Positions 9,547 through 18,441 of a DNA stretch of 64,000 bases are shown here, piece after piece. This DNA comes from Planctomycetota bacterium (lineage in GTDB: Bacteria; Planctomycetota; UBA1135; GCA-002686595): assembly GCA_026692665.1 (NCBI GenBank), contig JAPLOF010000020.1, positions 124,001 through 188,000 of the forward strand, given 5' to 3'. The translations under genes were made by a program, and so were the position numbers. Positions within the stretch are counted from its first letter, which is position 1. Each line of letters begins with the position of its first letter. The notes under the pieces are model-generated. The model was given only the letters and a program-made list of their open reading frames with translations, was not told where the DNA came from and did not search any database.

Positions 9547-11382
9547 ATGCGCTCGATCGCCCTGGTCCTCGCCCTGCTTCCGATCTCGGCCGCGGCCCAG
9601 GTCAACGTCCGATGGATCGCGACCATCGATGGCGGCGGGGCGTACAGCAGCGAGTCCGCCTCCGCGCTCGCGCTCACCGCGAGCGGCGAAGTCGTCGTGG
9701 CCGGCGGGCGCAACACGAGTTCGACCACTTCGACGGCGCTGGACCCGTTCCTCGCGCGCTTGAGCCCCAGCGGGGCTCCGCTGTGGTCGACCACCGACCC
9801 GCTGGCGGGCGTGGCCGACGGCGCGCAGTCCGTCGCCATCTGGGACGTCGACGGTTCGATCCACGTGCTCTCCTCGCCCGGTTCGTTCAACCAGAACGGC
9901 CTGCGTCTCGCCAAGTTCACCGGCGCGGGAGTTCCGCTATGGTCGCGACCCTACACGGCACCGGCTGCGACGACGATCGCGGCCGGGCTCGCGCTGGACG
10001 CCTCGGGCAACACGACCATCGCCGCCTCCATCGGCGCGACCGGGGCGGGGCAGCCCGTCGAGGTCCTCGACTTCCTCGTCGAGAGCCGCGATCCGGCGGG
10101 CGGCCTCCGTTGGTCCCGGCTCCTCGACGGCGGCGCGGGCAAGGGCGACACGGCGAAGGCGCTGGCGGCGGATTCGGCCGGCGGCCTCGTCGTCGTGGGC
10201 GCGTGGAACCAACTGCAGGCGGGCCCCTGCGACGCGGCGATCGTGCGCTTCGACTCCGCGGGGAACGTCCTGTGGTCGCGCACGCGCAACGTCGTCGCCG
10301 GGGCCACGCACGTCTTCCAAGACGTGGCCGTCGACCCCGCGGGCAATGCCTACGCGCTGGGGCTCGTGTCGAACGGCCCGACGATCCTGGCCTGCGAGCT
10401 CGTCGCCTACGACGCAGCGGGGAACTTGGTTTTCGCGACGAACCTGCCCGCGGGAGCCGTCGGCCTCGACGTCGAATACGGCGCCGGCTCGGTCGCCGTG
10501 GCCGGCTCGCAGGGCGCGAGCACGTTCGTCGCCCGCTGGTCGACGAACGGCTCGCTCGCCTGGACGCGCACCTACACCTGGGCCGGCGCGGCCTCGACCT
10601 CGGGGAGCCGGGTCCGGATCGACTCCGCTGGCGACACGACGATCGCGGCTTACGCATCGACGCCCTGGGTGCAGAGCGTGCACACGGACCTCGTCGTCTT
10701 GCGCTACGCACCCGACGGCGTGCTGCGCTTCAACCTCGGGATCGCGGCGCCCGGGAGCATGAGCGACATGGTCGGGGCGCTGGCCGTCGACGACACCGGC
10801 GCGGCTCTCGTCGCGGGTTGGCGCCGCGACGTCGTGGGGGCGATCTACGGTCCCATGGACGTTCTCGTCGTGCGGGTCGAACCGCAGTCCTTCGCGCTGT
10901 GCCTCGGCGACGGCACGGGTGCCGCGTGCCCCTGCGGCAACGCGAGCCCGGCCAGCTCCCAAGCCGGTTGCGTGAACTCCGCGGGCACCGGGGCCCGCAT
11001 GACCGACGACGGCTACGCGAGGCTTGGCTCGGACTCCCTCCAACTCTTCATCGCCGGCGAGACGGCAACCGCTTCGACCGTGGTGATCCAGGGCTCGACG
11101 AGCACCGCGCCGACCGCGTTCGGTGACGGACTGCGTTGCGCGGGCGGGACCGTCCGGCGCCTGTACACCCGGACGGCATCCAACGGCATCGTGAACGTGC
11201 CCGGGTTCGGCGGGCCGCCCAGCGTGTCGGCGCGTTCCGCGGCGATGGGCGACGTGCTGGCGCCCGGCATGACGCGCGTCTACCAGGCGTACTACCGCGA
11301 TCCGAATCCGACGTTCTGCCCCACACCCGCCGGGAACCTCTGGAACATGTCCAGCGCGCTGCTCGTGCGTTGGAGCGCCTGA
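9547..11382 (+). CDS. Secreted SBBP-type propeller protein with Cys-rich C-terminal module
   Basis: 611 residues from ATG 9547, which begins a clean signal peptide (MRSIALVLALLPISAAAQ). An upstream in-frame GTG at 9505 would bury it, so the ATG is preferred. Repeated blocks such as ALDASGNTTIAA, AVDPAGNAYALG, RIDSAGDTTIAA and AVDDTGAALVAG are typical of SBBP beta-propeller repeats. The C-terminal module starts near residue 450 with CLGDGT, CPCGN and GCVNS, continues with FGDGLRCAGGTVRRL and ends YQAYYRDPNPTFC...LLVRW. Function is unknown; extracellular or surface location is inferred. Confidence 0.9.
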   Translation: MRSIALVLALLPISAAAQVNVRWIATIDGGGAYSSESASALALTASGEVVVAGGRNTSSTTSTALDPFLARLSPSGAPLWSTTDPLAGVADGAQSVAIWDVDGSIHVLSSPGSFNQNGLRLAKFTGAGVPLWSRPYTAPAATTIAAGLALDASGNTTIAASIGATGAGQPVEVLDFLVESRDPAGGLRWSRLLDGGAGKGDTAKALAADSAGGLVVVGAWNQLQAGPCDAAIVRFDSAGNVLWSRTRNVVAGATHVFQDVAVDPAGNAYALGLVSNGPTILACELVAYDAAGNLVFATNLPAGAVGLDVEYGAGSVAVAGSQGASTFVARWSTNGSLAWTRTYTWAGAASTSGSRVRIDSAGDTTIAAYASTPWVQSVHTDLVVLRYAPDGVLRFNLGIAAPGSMSDMVGALAVDDTGAALVAGWRRDVVGAIYGPMDVLVVRVEPQSFALCLGDGTGAACPCGNASPASSQAGCVNSAGTGARMTDDGYARLGSDSLQLFIAGETATASTVVIQGSTSTAPTAFGDGLRCAGGTVRRLYTRTASNGIVNVPGFGGPPSVSARSAAMGDVLAPGMTRVYQAYYRDPNPTFCPTPAGNLWNMSSALLVRWSA

Positions 11383-11505
11383 TCGGCCTGCCGGTTCCGG
11401 AACCTCGCACCCGTTCTGTCCTGCCCGTGGCGCCGCCGTCGCGCGCAGGACCGAATCGGTCCGGCTGGTTCCGCGAACCGCGCCCCCACGCGCGGCACGC
11501 TGCGC

Positions 11506-11511
11506 TAGGAT
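11506..11511 (+). promoter_or_regulatory. -10-like hexamer TAGGAT
   Basis: Core of a second copy of TGCGCTAGGATCG. The predicted leader to the M36 protease ATG is about 108 bases. Confidence 0.35.
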
Positions 11512-11625
11512 CGATCGAGTCCCTCGTAGTTCCACGGCCCGCGCACGCTTCCCAGCCGGCACCGATTTCTCGAGGCGGCCCCCGCTCTTCCGCTCGCTCG
11601 TTCCCGTTTAGCCCCCCCAGGTTCC

Positions 11626-14600
11626 ATGCACGCGAGCATCCTTTCTCTCGTCGTCTGCTCCCTCACGATCCCCGTCGCGGCACAGTCGACCGCGGAGCAG
11701 GATGCGCCCCGGTCGCTCGACGCCTGGCGGGCGAGGTTCGGGGCGCGCTGGGTGGCGCACACCGACGCGGTGACTGGCCGCGCGGAGTGGATCTACGGCG
11801 GCGTCGCGCAGTGGCCCGGCCTGCCGCGCACGGACGACGAGTGGGTTCAGCGCGCGCGCGTCGCCATCTCCGCGGCGAGCGCGCTGCACGGCGTCGACGT
11901 CGGTACGCTGATCGAGGGGCGTGTGCAGCTTCTGCCGCTCGGCCAGGTCGGCAGCGGCGACAAATGGTCCGTCGAGTTGCGCCAGGAGATCGCCGGCCTC
12001 TCCGTGCACGGCGGGACCGTCAACGTGCTGTTCGACGCGCACGGCGCCCTGCTCTCGATCCAGAGCCACGCGCTTACGGACCTCGACGGTCTCGCGGTCG
12101 AGCCGCTCTACGCGCAGGCCGACGCGCGCGAGCGGGCCGTGCAGGCCTTCACGAAGGAACACGCAGCCGGGGTGACGTCCGTCGTCGAGGCGGGGCTCGT
12201 CGTCCTGCCGATCGACGAGCCCGGGCGGCGCGCGGGACGCCTGGCCTGGGAAGTCGACGTCCAGTCCGCGGCGGAGGGCGCGGAACCCGTCGGGCGCCGC
12301 TATTGGATCGACGCGCGGACCGGCGTGCCGCTGCGCGACGAGGAGAGCGTGCACTTCTTCGACATCACGGGCACGGTCTCGACGCTGGCGACACCCGGGA
12401 CACAGGCCGATTCCGCCACGAACCCCGAGACTTCGCAGCCGGCCAAGTACCTGCGGATCCAGCACGCGGGTGGGGTCGTCCACACCGACGTCGCCGGCAA
12501 CTTCACGATCCCGGGCGCGGCTCCGGCGCAGAACGTGACCCTGAGCTACGTGGGCCTCTACGGCGACGTCGACGACGCTCCCACCAGCACGCGCTACGCG
12601 CAGTCCGTGTCGCTGGTCCCCGGTCCGGGCAACGCGGTGCTGCTCAACCCCGGAGCCGTCGACACCGTCACGGCCCAGGCGAACATCTTCAACCACGTCG
12701 CGACGGTCCGCGACTACGTCCGGCGGGTCACGCCCACGGACTCGACCGCCGACCGCGTGTTCGTCGGGCACGCGAACATCAACTCGACGTGCAACGCCTA
12801 CTACAACGGCTCTTCGATCAACTTCTACGCGGCGGGCGGCAGCTGCAACAACACGGCGTTCTCGACCGTCGTCGCGCACGAGCAGGGCCACTGGCTGAAC
12901 GACCTCTACGGCACCTCCAACGGCTCGGACGGCATGGGCGAGGGCAACGCGGACGTGTTCGCGCTCTACGTCTTCGACACGCCGCTCAACGGACAAGGCT
13001 TCTTCACGAGCGGCGGATCCGTCCGGAGCGGCCTGAACACGCGCCAGTTCTGCGGCGACTGCAGCCCGGGCTGCTACGGCGAGGTGCACAGCGACGGCGA
13101 AGTCTGGATGGGTGCCGCCTGGAAGGTGCGGGCAAACCTGAACACGGCGCTGGGCAACACCGCGGGCGACCTCGTCGCGGACCAGCTGTTCATGGGTTGG
13201 ATGAACGGCTTCGACCAGCGCGAGATCCGATCCGTGATCGAGCTGCAGTGGCTGCTGCTCGACGACGACGACGCGAACCTGGCGAACGGCACTCCACACG
13301 GGGTCTCGATCCAGAACGGGTTCCGGGTGCAGGGTTTCCCCGGCTACTTCATCGAGTTCACCAACATCGACACGGTCCCCGAAGCGACCTGCGAGCGGTC
13401 CTCGTATCCGGTGACCGCGGACGTGGCTGCCGTGCAGGGCACGACGATCACGGCCGTGACCCTCAGCTATCGCGTCGGAGCGGGCGCGTTCGTCGACGTC
13501 CCGATGACGCCGACCGGCGGGAACTCGTGGCGCGGCGACATCCCGTACGTCAGCTCGCCCGCGACGGTCGAGTACACGGTGCGCGCGCTCGATTCGGCCG
13601 GACACGTGAAGACCGGCACCTGCGGTCCGCGTTCCTTCTTCATCGGCCAGGTGGTCGCGTTCGCGACCGACGGCTTCGAGTCCGCCAGCGGCTGGACGCA
13701 CGGCACGGTCGGCGACACCTCGAACACCAACGATGACTGGCAGCGCGGCGTGCCGCAGGGCGAGAGCGGCGATCCCGCCGCGGCCGCGGAGGGCACGGCG
13801 TGCTGGGGCAACGACCTCGGCATCACCGCCACGGGCGCGGGCAACGGCGCCTACCAGGCGAACGTCCACAACTTCCTGAGCTCGCCCGTCTTCGACTGCA
13901 GCGGCCAGTCGAACGTGAACCTGATCTTCGAGCGCTGGCTGACGGTCGAGAAGTCGCAGTACGACATCGCGCGCATCCTCGTGAACGGGACCGAGGTCTG
14001 GCGCAACCCGTTCGGCGCGGATCTCCTCGACACGTCCTGGACGATGCAGTCCCTCGACATCTCGGGCCTGGCCGACGGCAACCCGGCCGTGACGATCCGC
14101 TTCGAGCTGCAGAGCGACGGAGGCCTCCAGTACGGCGGCTGGCAGATCGACCACCTGCGGCTCGGCCGTGTCGCCGCCGCTCCGCCGTGCAATCCGGGCG
14201 TGAGCTTCTGCGCCGGTGACGGCTCGGCCACCGCCTGTCCGTGCGCGAACGCCAGCCCGGCGGGCAGCGGCCGAGGCTGCCTGAACTCGCTCGGCACCGG
14301 AGGCCTCCTCGTGGCTTCCGGCACGGCGAGCCTCGCGTCGGATTCGGTCGTGCTCTCGGGCACGAGCATGCCGAACAGCTCCGCGCTGTACTTCCAGGGC
14401 ACGGCTCAGCAGAGCGCCGGGCTCGGCGTCGCCTTCGGCGACGGACTGCGCTGTGCCGCGGGCTCCGTCATCCGTCTCGGCACGAAGTTCAACGCCGGTG
14501 GCGCGTCGCAGTACCCGGTCGTTGGCGATCCGCCGGTGTCCGTGCGCGGACTCGTCGTCGGGGCCGGCACGCGGACGTACCAAGGCTGGTACCGCAACGC

Positions 14601-14667
14601 CGCGGCGTTCTGCACCGTGAGCACGTTCAACCTGACGAACGGAGTCTCGGTGACCTGGACTCCGTAG
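11626..14667 (+). CDS. Secreted M36 (fungalysin-like) metalloprotease with C-terminal module
   Basis: 1013 residues. In order: signal peptide (cleavage near PVAAQ); an FTP-like propeptide (about 60-200, with GLSVHGGTVNVLFDAHG); and the catalytic domain with zinc site HEQGH (His418, Glu419, His422) and downstream SDGMGEGNAD, whose Glu439 is the third ligand in M36 enzymes. An Ig-like stretch (about 590-665) and a MAM-like jelly roll (about 680-845) follow, then the Cys-rich module from about 860 (CAGDGS, CPCAN, GRGCLNS, YQGWYRN, FNLTNGVSVTW). It should be a self-activated extracellular endopeptidase. Catalytic residues look intact. The C-terminal module, shared with non-enzymes nearby, is more likely for sorting or attachment than for catalysis. 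Confidence 0.93.
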   Translation: MHASILSLVVCSLTIPVAAQSTAEQDAPRSLDAWRARFGARWVAHTDAVTGRAEWIYGGVAQWPGLPRTDDEWVQRARVAISAASALHGVDVGTLIEGRVQLLPLGQVGSGDKWSVELRQEIAGLSVHGGTVNVLFDAHGALLSIQSHALTDLDGLAVEPLYAQADARERAVQAFTKEHAAGVTSVVEAGLVVLPIDEPGRRAGRLAWEVDVQSAAEGAEPVGRRYWIDARTGVPLRDEESVHFFDITGTVSTLATPGTQADSATNPETSQPAKYLRIQHAGGVVHTDVAGNFTIPGAAPAQNVTLSYVGLYGDVDDAPTSTRYAQSVSLVPGPGNAVLLNPGAVDTVTAQANIFNHVATVRDYVRRVTPTDSTADRVFVGHANINSTCNAYYNGSSINFYAAGGSCNNTAFSTVVAHEQGHWLNDLYGTSNGSDGMGEGNADVFALYVFDTPLNGQGFFTSGGSVRSGLNTRQFCGDCSPGCYGEVHSDGEVWMGAAWKVRANLNTALGNTAGDLVADQLFMGWMNGFDQREIRSVIELQWLLLDDDDANLANGTPHGVSIQNGFRVQGFPGYFIEFTNIDTVPEATCERSSYPVTADVAAVQGTTITAVTLSYRVGAGAFVDVPMTPTGGNSWRGDIPYVSSPATVEYTVRALDSAGHVKTGTCGPRSFFIGQVVAFATDGFESASGWTHGTVGDTSNTNDDWQRGVPQGESGDPAAAAEGTACWGNDLGITATGAGNGAYQANVHNFLSSPVFDCSGQSNVNLIFERWLTVEKSQYDIARILVNGTEVWRNPFGADLLDTSWTMQSLDISGLADGNPAVTIRFELQSDGGLQYGGWQIDHLRLGRVAAAPPCNPGVSFCAGDGSATACPCANASPAGSGRGCLNSLGTGGLLVASGTASLASDSVVLSGTSMPNSSALYFQGTAQQSAGLGVAFGDGLRCAAGSVIRLGTKFNAGGASQYPVVGDPPVSVRGLVVGAGTRTYQGWYRNAAAFCTVSTFNLTNGVSVTWTP

Positions 14668-14677
14668 GCGCGCGCCG

Positions 14678-15151
14678 TCAGCCCTGCCGCTGCTTGACCA
14701 GTGCGCCGAGCTCCGCGACGTCCGGCCACTGGTCCGCGGCGAGCGCGAGGTACAGCGTCACGTCCTCGGGCGGGAACTTCCCGTCGAGGTCCTTGGCGGC
14801 GGCCGCGATCTTCGGCCCCGCCGGCTTCGACTTCTCGATGTCCTCGATCATGCCGTCCTGGTGCTCCACGCCGGTCGCGTCGAGGAAACCAGTCACGAGG
14901 TCCTTCCTGTGCCGGATCAGGTACGCCCCGAAGACTTCGTAGGCGAGCTCCGCGCTCTTGCCGGCTTCGAGGATCGACTTGGCGCGCTTGGCGCGCTGGA
15001 CCATCGGCAGCTTCTTCACGGCCTGCGGACGGAAGCGCAGCGACATCGCGACTTCCTTGTCCAGCGGGCCGAACCCCTGGATCTCCAGACCCGAGTAGAT
15101 CTGGAGGAAGCGCTCCGGGGACATCGTGTGCAGGTGCTCGAGGACGGTCAT
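14678..15151 (-). CDS. Small soluble protein of unknown function
   Basis: 157 residues, no signal peptide or membrane segment, rich in Lys, Glu and Ala and predicted helical by eye. It begins MTVLEHLHTMSPERFLQIYSG and includes FGAYLIRHRKDLVTGFLDATG. I do not recognise the family. It is convergent with the M36 protease gene (10 bases apart) and divergent from the queuosine-precursor transporter. A TAGACT box at 15185-15190 on the minus strand would give a leader of about 25-30 bases. The reading frame and codon usage match real genes around it. Confidence 0.75.
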   Translation of the reverse strand: MTVLEHLHTMSPERFLQIYSGLEIQGFGPLDKEVAMSLRFRPQAVKKLPMVQRAKRAKSILEAGKSAELAYEVFGAYLIRHRKDLVTGFLDATGVEHQDGMIEDIEKSKPAGPKIAAAAKDLDGKFPPEDVTLYLALAADQWPDVAELGALVKQRQG

Positions 15152-15245
15152 GATTCTCTGCTCTCCATGGCGATCGGGCGGAGAAGTCTAGAGGTCGGCG
15201 CCTCCGCACGCCAACGCCCTCCTGTTCCGTGGCGCCCCGAGCGGC

Positions 15246-15251
15246 TATAGA
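15246..15251 (+). promoter_or_regulatory. -10-like hexamer TATAGA (leaderless)
   Basis: TATAGA ends 8 bases before the ATG of the queuosine-precursor transporter gene. Confidence 0.45.
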
Positions 15252-15259
15252 GCGTCCGC

Positions 15260-16036
15260 ATGACGATGTCCCGGGCGGGTTCGAAGCGCGAGAGCCTGCT
15301 GCTCGCATCCCTGGCGCTCTTCGTGGGCTTCTTCGTCACGGCGAACTTCCTGGGCTCGAAGCTCTGGGAGTTCACGCTGTTCGGCCTGCGCCCGAGTCAC
15401 ATCGGACTCGACGGGGAGACCTTCGTGGCGACGGCCGGGATCCTGGCGTTCCCGCTCACGTTCATCCTGACCGACATCGTGAACGAGTACTTCGGCATGC
15501 GCATCGTGCGCACGTTCACCTGGCTCGCCATCGCGGTGAACCTGATCCTCCAGCCGATCGTGCTCGGAGCGGCCGCCGCGCCGACCGTGAGCTTCACTCC
15601 GGGAGTCGACGCGCAGTACGCGCACGGCGCCTTCGCCCTGGCGTTCGGCACGACGTGGACGATCACGATCGCGAGCCTCGTCGCCTTCGCGTTGGCGCAG
15701 TTCGTGGACGTGGGGATCTTCTCCTGGCTGCGCAAGCGCACGGGCGGCAAGGCGATCTGGCTGCGCGCCCAGGGGAGCACGGTCGTGAGCCAGTTGCTCG
15801 ACACCGCGATCGTGATCTACCTGGCCTTCTACCTGCTCCCGGCCTTCGCCGGCGCGCCGCACATGGGCGCGGCCGAGGCGGGCCGGATCGCGCTGACGAA
15901 CTACGTCTACAAGTTCGCGCTGGCGGTCGTGCTCACGCCGCTCCTGTACTTCGTGCGCGGCCTGGTCGTCCGCTGGCTCGGGCCGGACGAGGCGGCGCGG
16001 CTCGCGAGCGAGGCGCACCCGGGCGATCCGGTCTGA
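15260..16036 (+). CDS. Queuosine precursor transporter (QPTR/YhhQ family)
   Basis: 258 residues with six to seven hydrophobic helices. Family features seen are the N-terminal FVGFFVTANFLGSKLWEF, the conserved FPLTFILTDIVNEYFG, and the late helix with a charged QGSTVVSQLLDTAIVIY. The family imports queuosine precursors (preQ0/preQ1 or queuine) across the inner membrane for tRNA wobble modification. Start ATG 15260 has an adjacent -10-like box and no leader, which leaves no room for a preQ1 riboswitch. Confidence 0.92.
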   Translation: MTMSRAGSKRESLLLASLALFVGFFVTANFLGSKLWEFTLFGLRPSHIGLDGETFVATAGILAFPLTFILTDIVNEYFGMRIVRTFTWLAIAVNLILQPIVLGAAAAPTVSFTPGVDAQYAHGAFALAFGTTWTITIASLVAFALAQFVDVGIFSWLRKRTGGKAIWLRAQGSTVVSQLLDTAIVIYLAFYLLPAFAGAPHMGAAEAGRIALTNYVYKFALAVVLTPLLYFVRGLVVRWLGPDEAARLASEAHPGDPV

Positions 16037-16072
16037 GCGACACGTCGGCCGTCGTCGAGCTCGCGAAGTACA

Positions 16073-16117
16073 CAGCCCGTTCCCGCGGAGTCACCGCGAG
16101 TCCGGGCTGCTCGTTTT
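16073..16117 (+). terminator. Intrinsic terminator after transporter gene
   Basis: CAGCCCG (16073-16079) pairs with CGGGCTG (16103-16109). A nested CGCGG/CCGCG hairpin lies inside, and CTCGTTTT follows. It lies 37 bases after the transporter stop. Confidence 0.55.
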
Positions 16118-16145
16118 CGGCACGGAACGAGCTGGTTCCGTGCCG
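16118..16145. repeat. Perfect 11-bp inverted repeat
   Basis: CGGCACGGAAC (16118-16128) and GTTCCGTGCCG (16135-16145) flank GAGCTG, between two convergent genes and 6 bases from the minus-strand stop. It is probably part of the termination region for the minus-strand gene, though no U-tract follows on that side. Confidence 0.5.
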
Positions 16146-16150
16146 CGCGC

Positions 16151-18256
16151 TCACCAGACGATGCGCACGCCGTTCGTCATGTTGAACGTCGCGCTCGGAC
16201 AGAAGGTCGGGTCGGGGTTGCGGTAGAAGACCTGATAGAACGCCGTCAGGCCGCTGCCGGGCGGAGTGCCGCTCACCGCCGAGATCGTCGGGCCGGCGAG
16301 GTCGGGGAAGAACCCGAAGCCGGCCTGGGCCGACTGCGAACCGAACCGGACCTGCGATCCGCCCACGCAGCGGACCCCGTCCCCGAACACGGCGCCCCCG
16401 TTGTTCGAGCTCGTGCCCTTCACGAAGATCATGTTCGACACCGGAGGGAGGCCGGAGACGGTGAAGGCCAGGGACTCCGGGTTCGTCAGGCCGGAGATGG
16501 CCAGGAGTCCGCCGTCGATCTCGACCGAGTTCGAGCAGCCACGGCCCGGTCCCCCGAAGTTGAAGCACGGGCAGAGCGTGGTCAGGAACGGATCGGAGCC
16601 GTCGGTGCCGCAGAAGACGGACGCGTTCAGACCCTGGCACTCGTCGGGAACCGAGTCGTTGTTCAGGTCGAGGCTCGCCCCGCCTTGGATGTCGCACGAG
16701 TCGAGCGTGCCGTTCCCGTTGCAATCCGGGCTGCCGGTGCACGCCGCCGCGAACCGGCCGATCCAGTTGCCCCAGTTGTTCCCGGTGCGCGCGTACTCCT
16801 GGATCGTCCACAGCGAGCCGTCCACGGGGTCGCAGGACGTATTGCTGTAGTCGCCCCAGCGGCTGACGCCGGTGCCGTTCGTCGTGTACGGGGCCTCGCC
16901 CGCCTTGAGCACGAGCGGCGTGGACATCTGGCCCGCGGGATCGCTCGCCGCGCGGCCGACGTAGTAGGCGGACGGATTCGTCGTGCTGGAGGCGCCAGTG
17001 AAGCCCAGCAGCACCGCGCCGGCGTTGTTCACGCAGATCGAGGGCATGGTGTATCCGAGGACGGTGTCGTTCACCGTGCCGCTCTGGACCGTGGCATTGC
17101 CCGTCGGATTCAGCTCGTACCAGCGCACGGCCGAGCGCCCGCCCGAGTTGACCGCGTGCGTCGTCCAGATGCGCCCGTTGCGCAGCATCGCCTGCATCAG
17201 CCGCCCATCGAGCGAATCGAGCTGTGCACCTCCCGGCGCGGCGACCGTCGGCGGTCCGCCGTAGCTCGGGACGGTGAAGTTGCCGAGCTCGCTCAGGGTT
17301 GGGGCCGAGAGCGGCGGGTTCACGCGCCGCAGGCGCAGCTGCGTCGAAGTGCGCGTCGAGAGGAAGTACGCACCGCCACCCGCGTCCCAGTTCACGACCG
17401 GCTGGATCGCGTCCTCGTAGGGGAGGTTGCGGAACGCCGTCACCGTGCCCAGGCTCTGGACTCCCGCGATCAGCGGCGCCTTGTTGATGGCGAAGATCGA
17501 CATGGTCGCCGGGTTGCCGACCATGTACGAGCACGTGTAGATGCCGTTCAGGTCGACGCCCAGCGTCGGATAGTCGGGGAATTTCCCGGCGTCCGTTCCC
17601 GCCGACGCGACGAAGTTCGTCTTGAACCACGCGCCCGTCGGATCCGAGGTCGTCGAAACCGCGAGGAAGATCTTCGTGCTGAAGTCCGAGCAGAGCAGGA
17701 TGAACCGCTGGCTGATCGGGTCGAAGACGGCGCGCGGATCGCCCGCTCCGCCGGCTCCGGCGCCGAAGAAGCTGCTCAGCGAGGTGTTGACGACGCGCTG
17801 TCCGGTCGACTTCACGTAGACGGACAGGTTCGTGTTCACGATCGCCACGAAGTGGTTGATCCCGACGGAACCGTGCGTGTCGGGCGGGATCGAGTTCGCG
17901 CCCGTGTCGCCCTGGCGCGGTCCGATGAAATTGTTCGAGAGCAGCGGGGGATTCGGCGGGAGGATCGACGAGGAACTCGCGCCACCGCCGGGCTGGGTGC
18001 TCGACGTGCTCGGGAACGGCGCGGCGAGGCGGGCCGGCGCCGGGACGAAGACGGCGGCCTGGTTCCCGGCGGCGAGGTCGCGCTGGACGACCACGTCCAT
18101 CGTCTCGACGACGCCCGGACCGAGGAGCTCCGGCGTCAGCGCTTCGCCTGGGGTCTGTGCCCGTGCCCATCCGGAGAGGAGGAGGGCGGCGCAGGCGAGC
18201 GCGATTCGGCGCACGGAGCGGGTCGGGGACTGGCCGTCGGTCTGCAGTTCTTCCAT
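16151..18256 (-). CDS. Secreted propeller-like protein with DCNGNG repeats and C-terminal module
   Basis: 701 residues from ATG 18256; a GTG at 18214 would give a shorter, more standard signal peptide (VRRIALACAALLLSGWARAQ). Residues about 100-500 look like a sialidase-type beta-propeller (HGSVGINHFVAIVNTNL, DPRAVFDPISQRFILL, WGDYSNTSCDPVDGSLW). Then come paired acidic loops DCNGNGTLDSCD and DLNNDSVPDEC, a planctomycete-style calcium or dockerin-like element. The C-terminal module starts near residue 545 with CGTDGSD, CPCFNF, GRGCSNS and ends YQVFYRNPDPTFC...NMTNGVRIVW. No catalytic residues are evident. It is divergent from the beta-helix protein at 18442. Confidence 0.88.
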   Translation of the reverse strand: MEELQTDGQSPTRSVRRIALACAALLLSGWARAQTPGEALTPELLGPGVVETMDVVVQRDLAAGNQAAVFVPAPARLAAPFPSTSSTQPGGGASSSSILPPNPPLLSNNFIGPRQGDTGANSIPPDTHGSVGINHFVAIVNTNLSVYVKSTGQRVVNTSLSSFFGAGAGGAGDPRAVFDPISQRFILLCSDFSTKIFLAVSTTSDPTGAWFKTNFVASAGTDAGKFPDYPTLGVDLNGIYTCSYMVGNPATMSIFAINKAPLIAGVQSLGTVTAFRNLPYEDAIQPVVNWDAGGGAYFLSTRTSTQLRLRRVNPPLSAPTLSELGNFTVPSYGGPPTVAAPGGAQLDSLDGRLMQAMLRNGRIWTTHAVNSGGRSAVRWYELNPTGNATVQSGTVNDTVLGYTMPSICVNNAGAVLLGFTGASSTTNPSAYYVGRAASDPAGQMSTPLVLKAGEAPYTTNGTGVSRWGDYSNTSCDPVDGSLWTIQEYARTGNNWGNWIGRFAAACTGSPDCNGNGTLDSCDIQGGASLDLNNDSVPDECQGLNASVFCGTDGSDPFLTTLCPCFNFGGPGRGCSNSVEIDGGLLAISGLTNPESLAFTVSGLPPVSNMIFVKGTSSNNGGAVFGDGVRCVGGSQVRFGSQSAQAGFGFFPDLAGPTISAVSGTPPGSGLTAFYQVFYRNPDPTFCPSATFNMTNGVRIVW

Positions 18257-18441
18257 GGGATCGATGCGTGAAGTCGAGCGGGGGGCTGCCTGGATCCCGG
18301 GGAGGCGGGCCGTCGTGGAGTTCCCTTGGACGATACTCGGGCCGCGGCCGGTTCGCAGGATCTGCTGGAAAGATCGTGGTTTCCGGGGTGGGGTAGACTT
18401 CCAGGATCCTCGCCGCGCAGGCTCCGCGGCACGCGACCTCC

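Noticed and set aside
15152-15259. Possible preQ1 riboswitch before the queuosine-precursor transporter
   Set aside because: The likely promoter lies 8 bases before the ATG, leaving no leader, and no pseudoknot-type A-rich tail is present.
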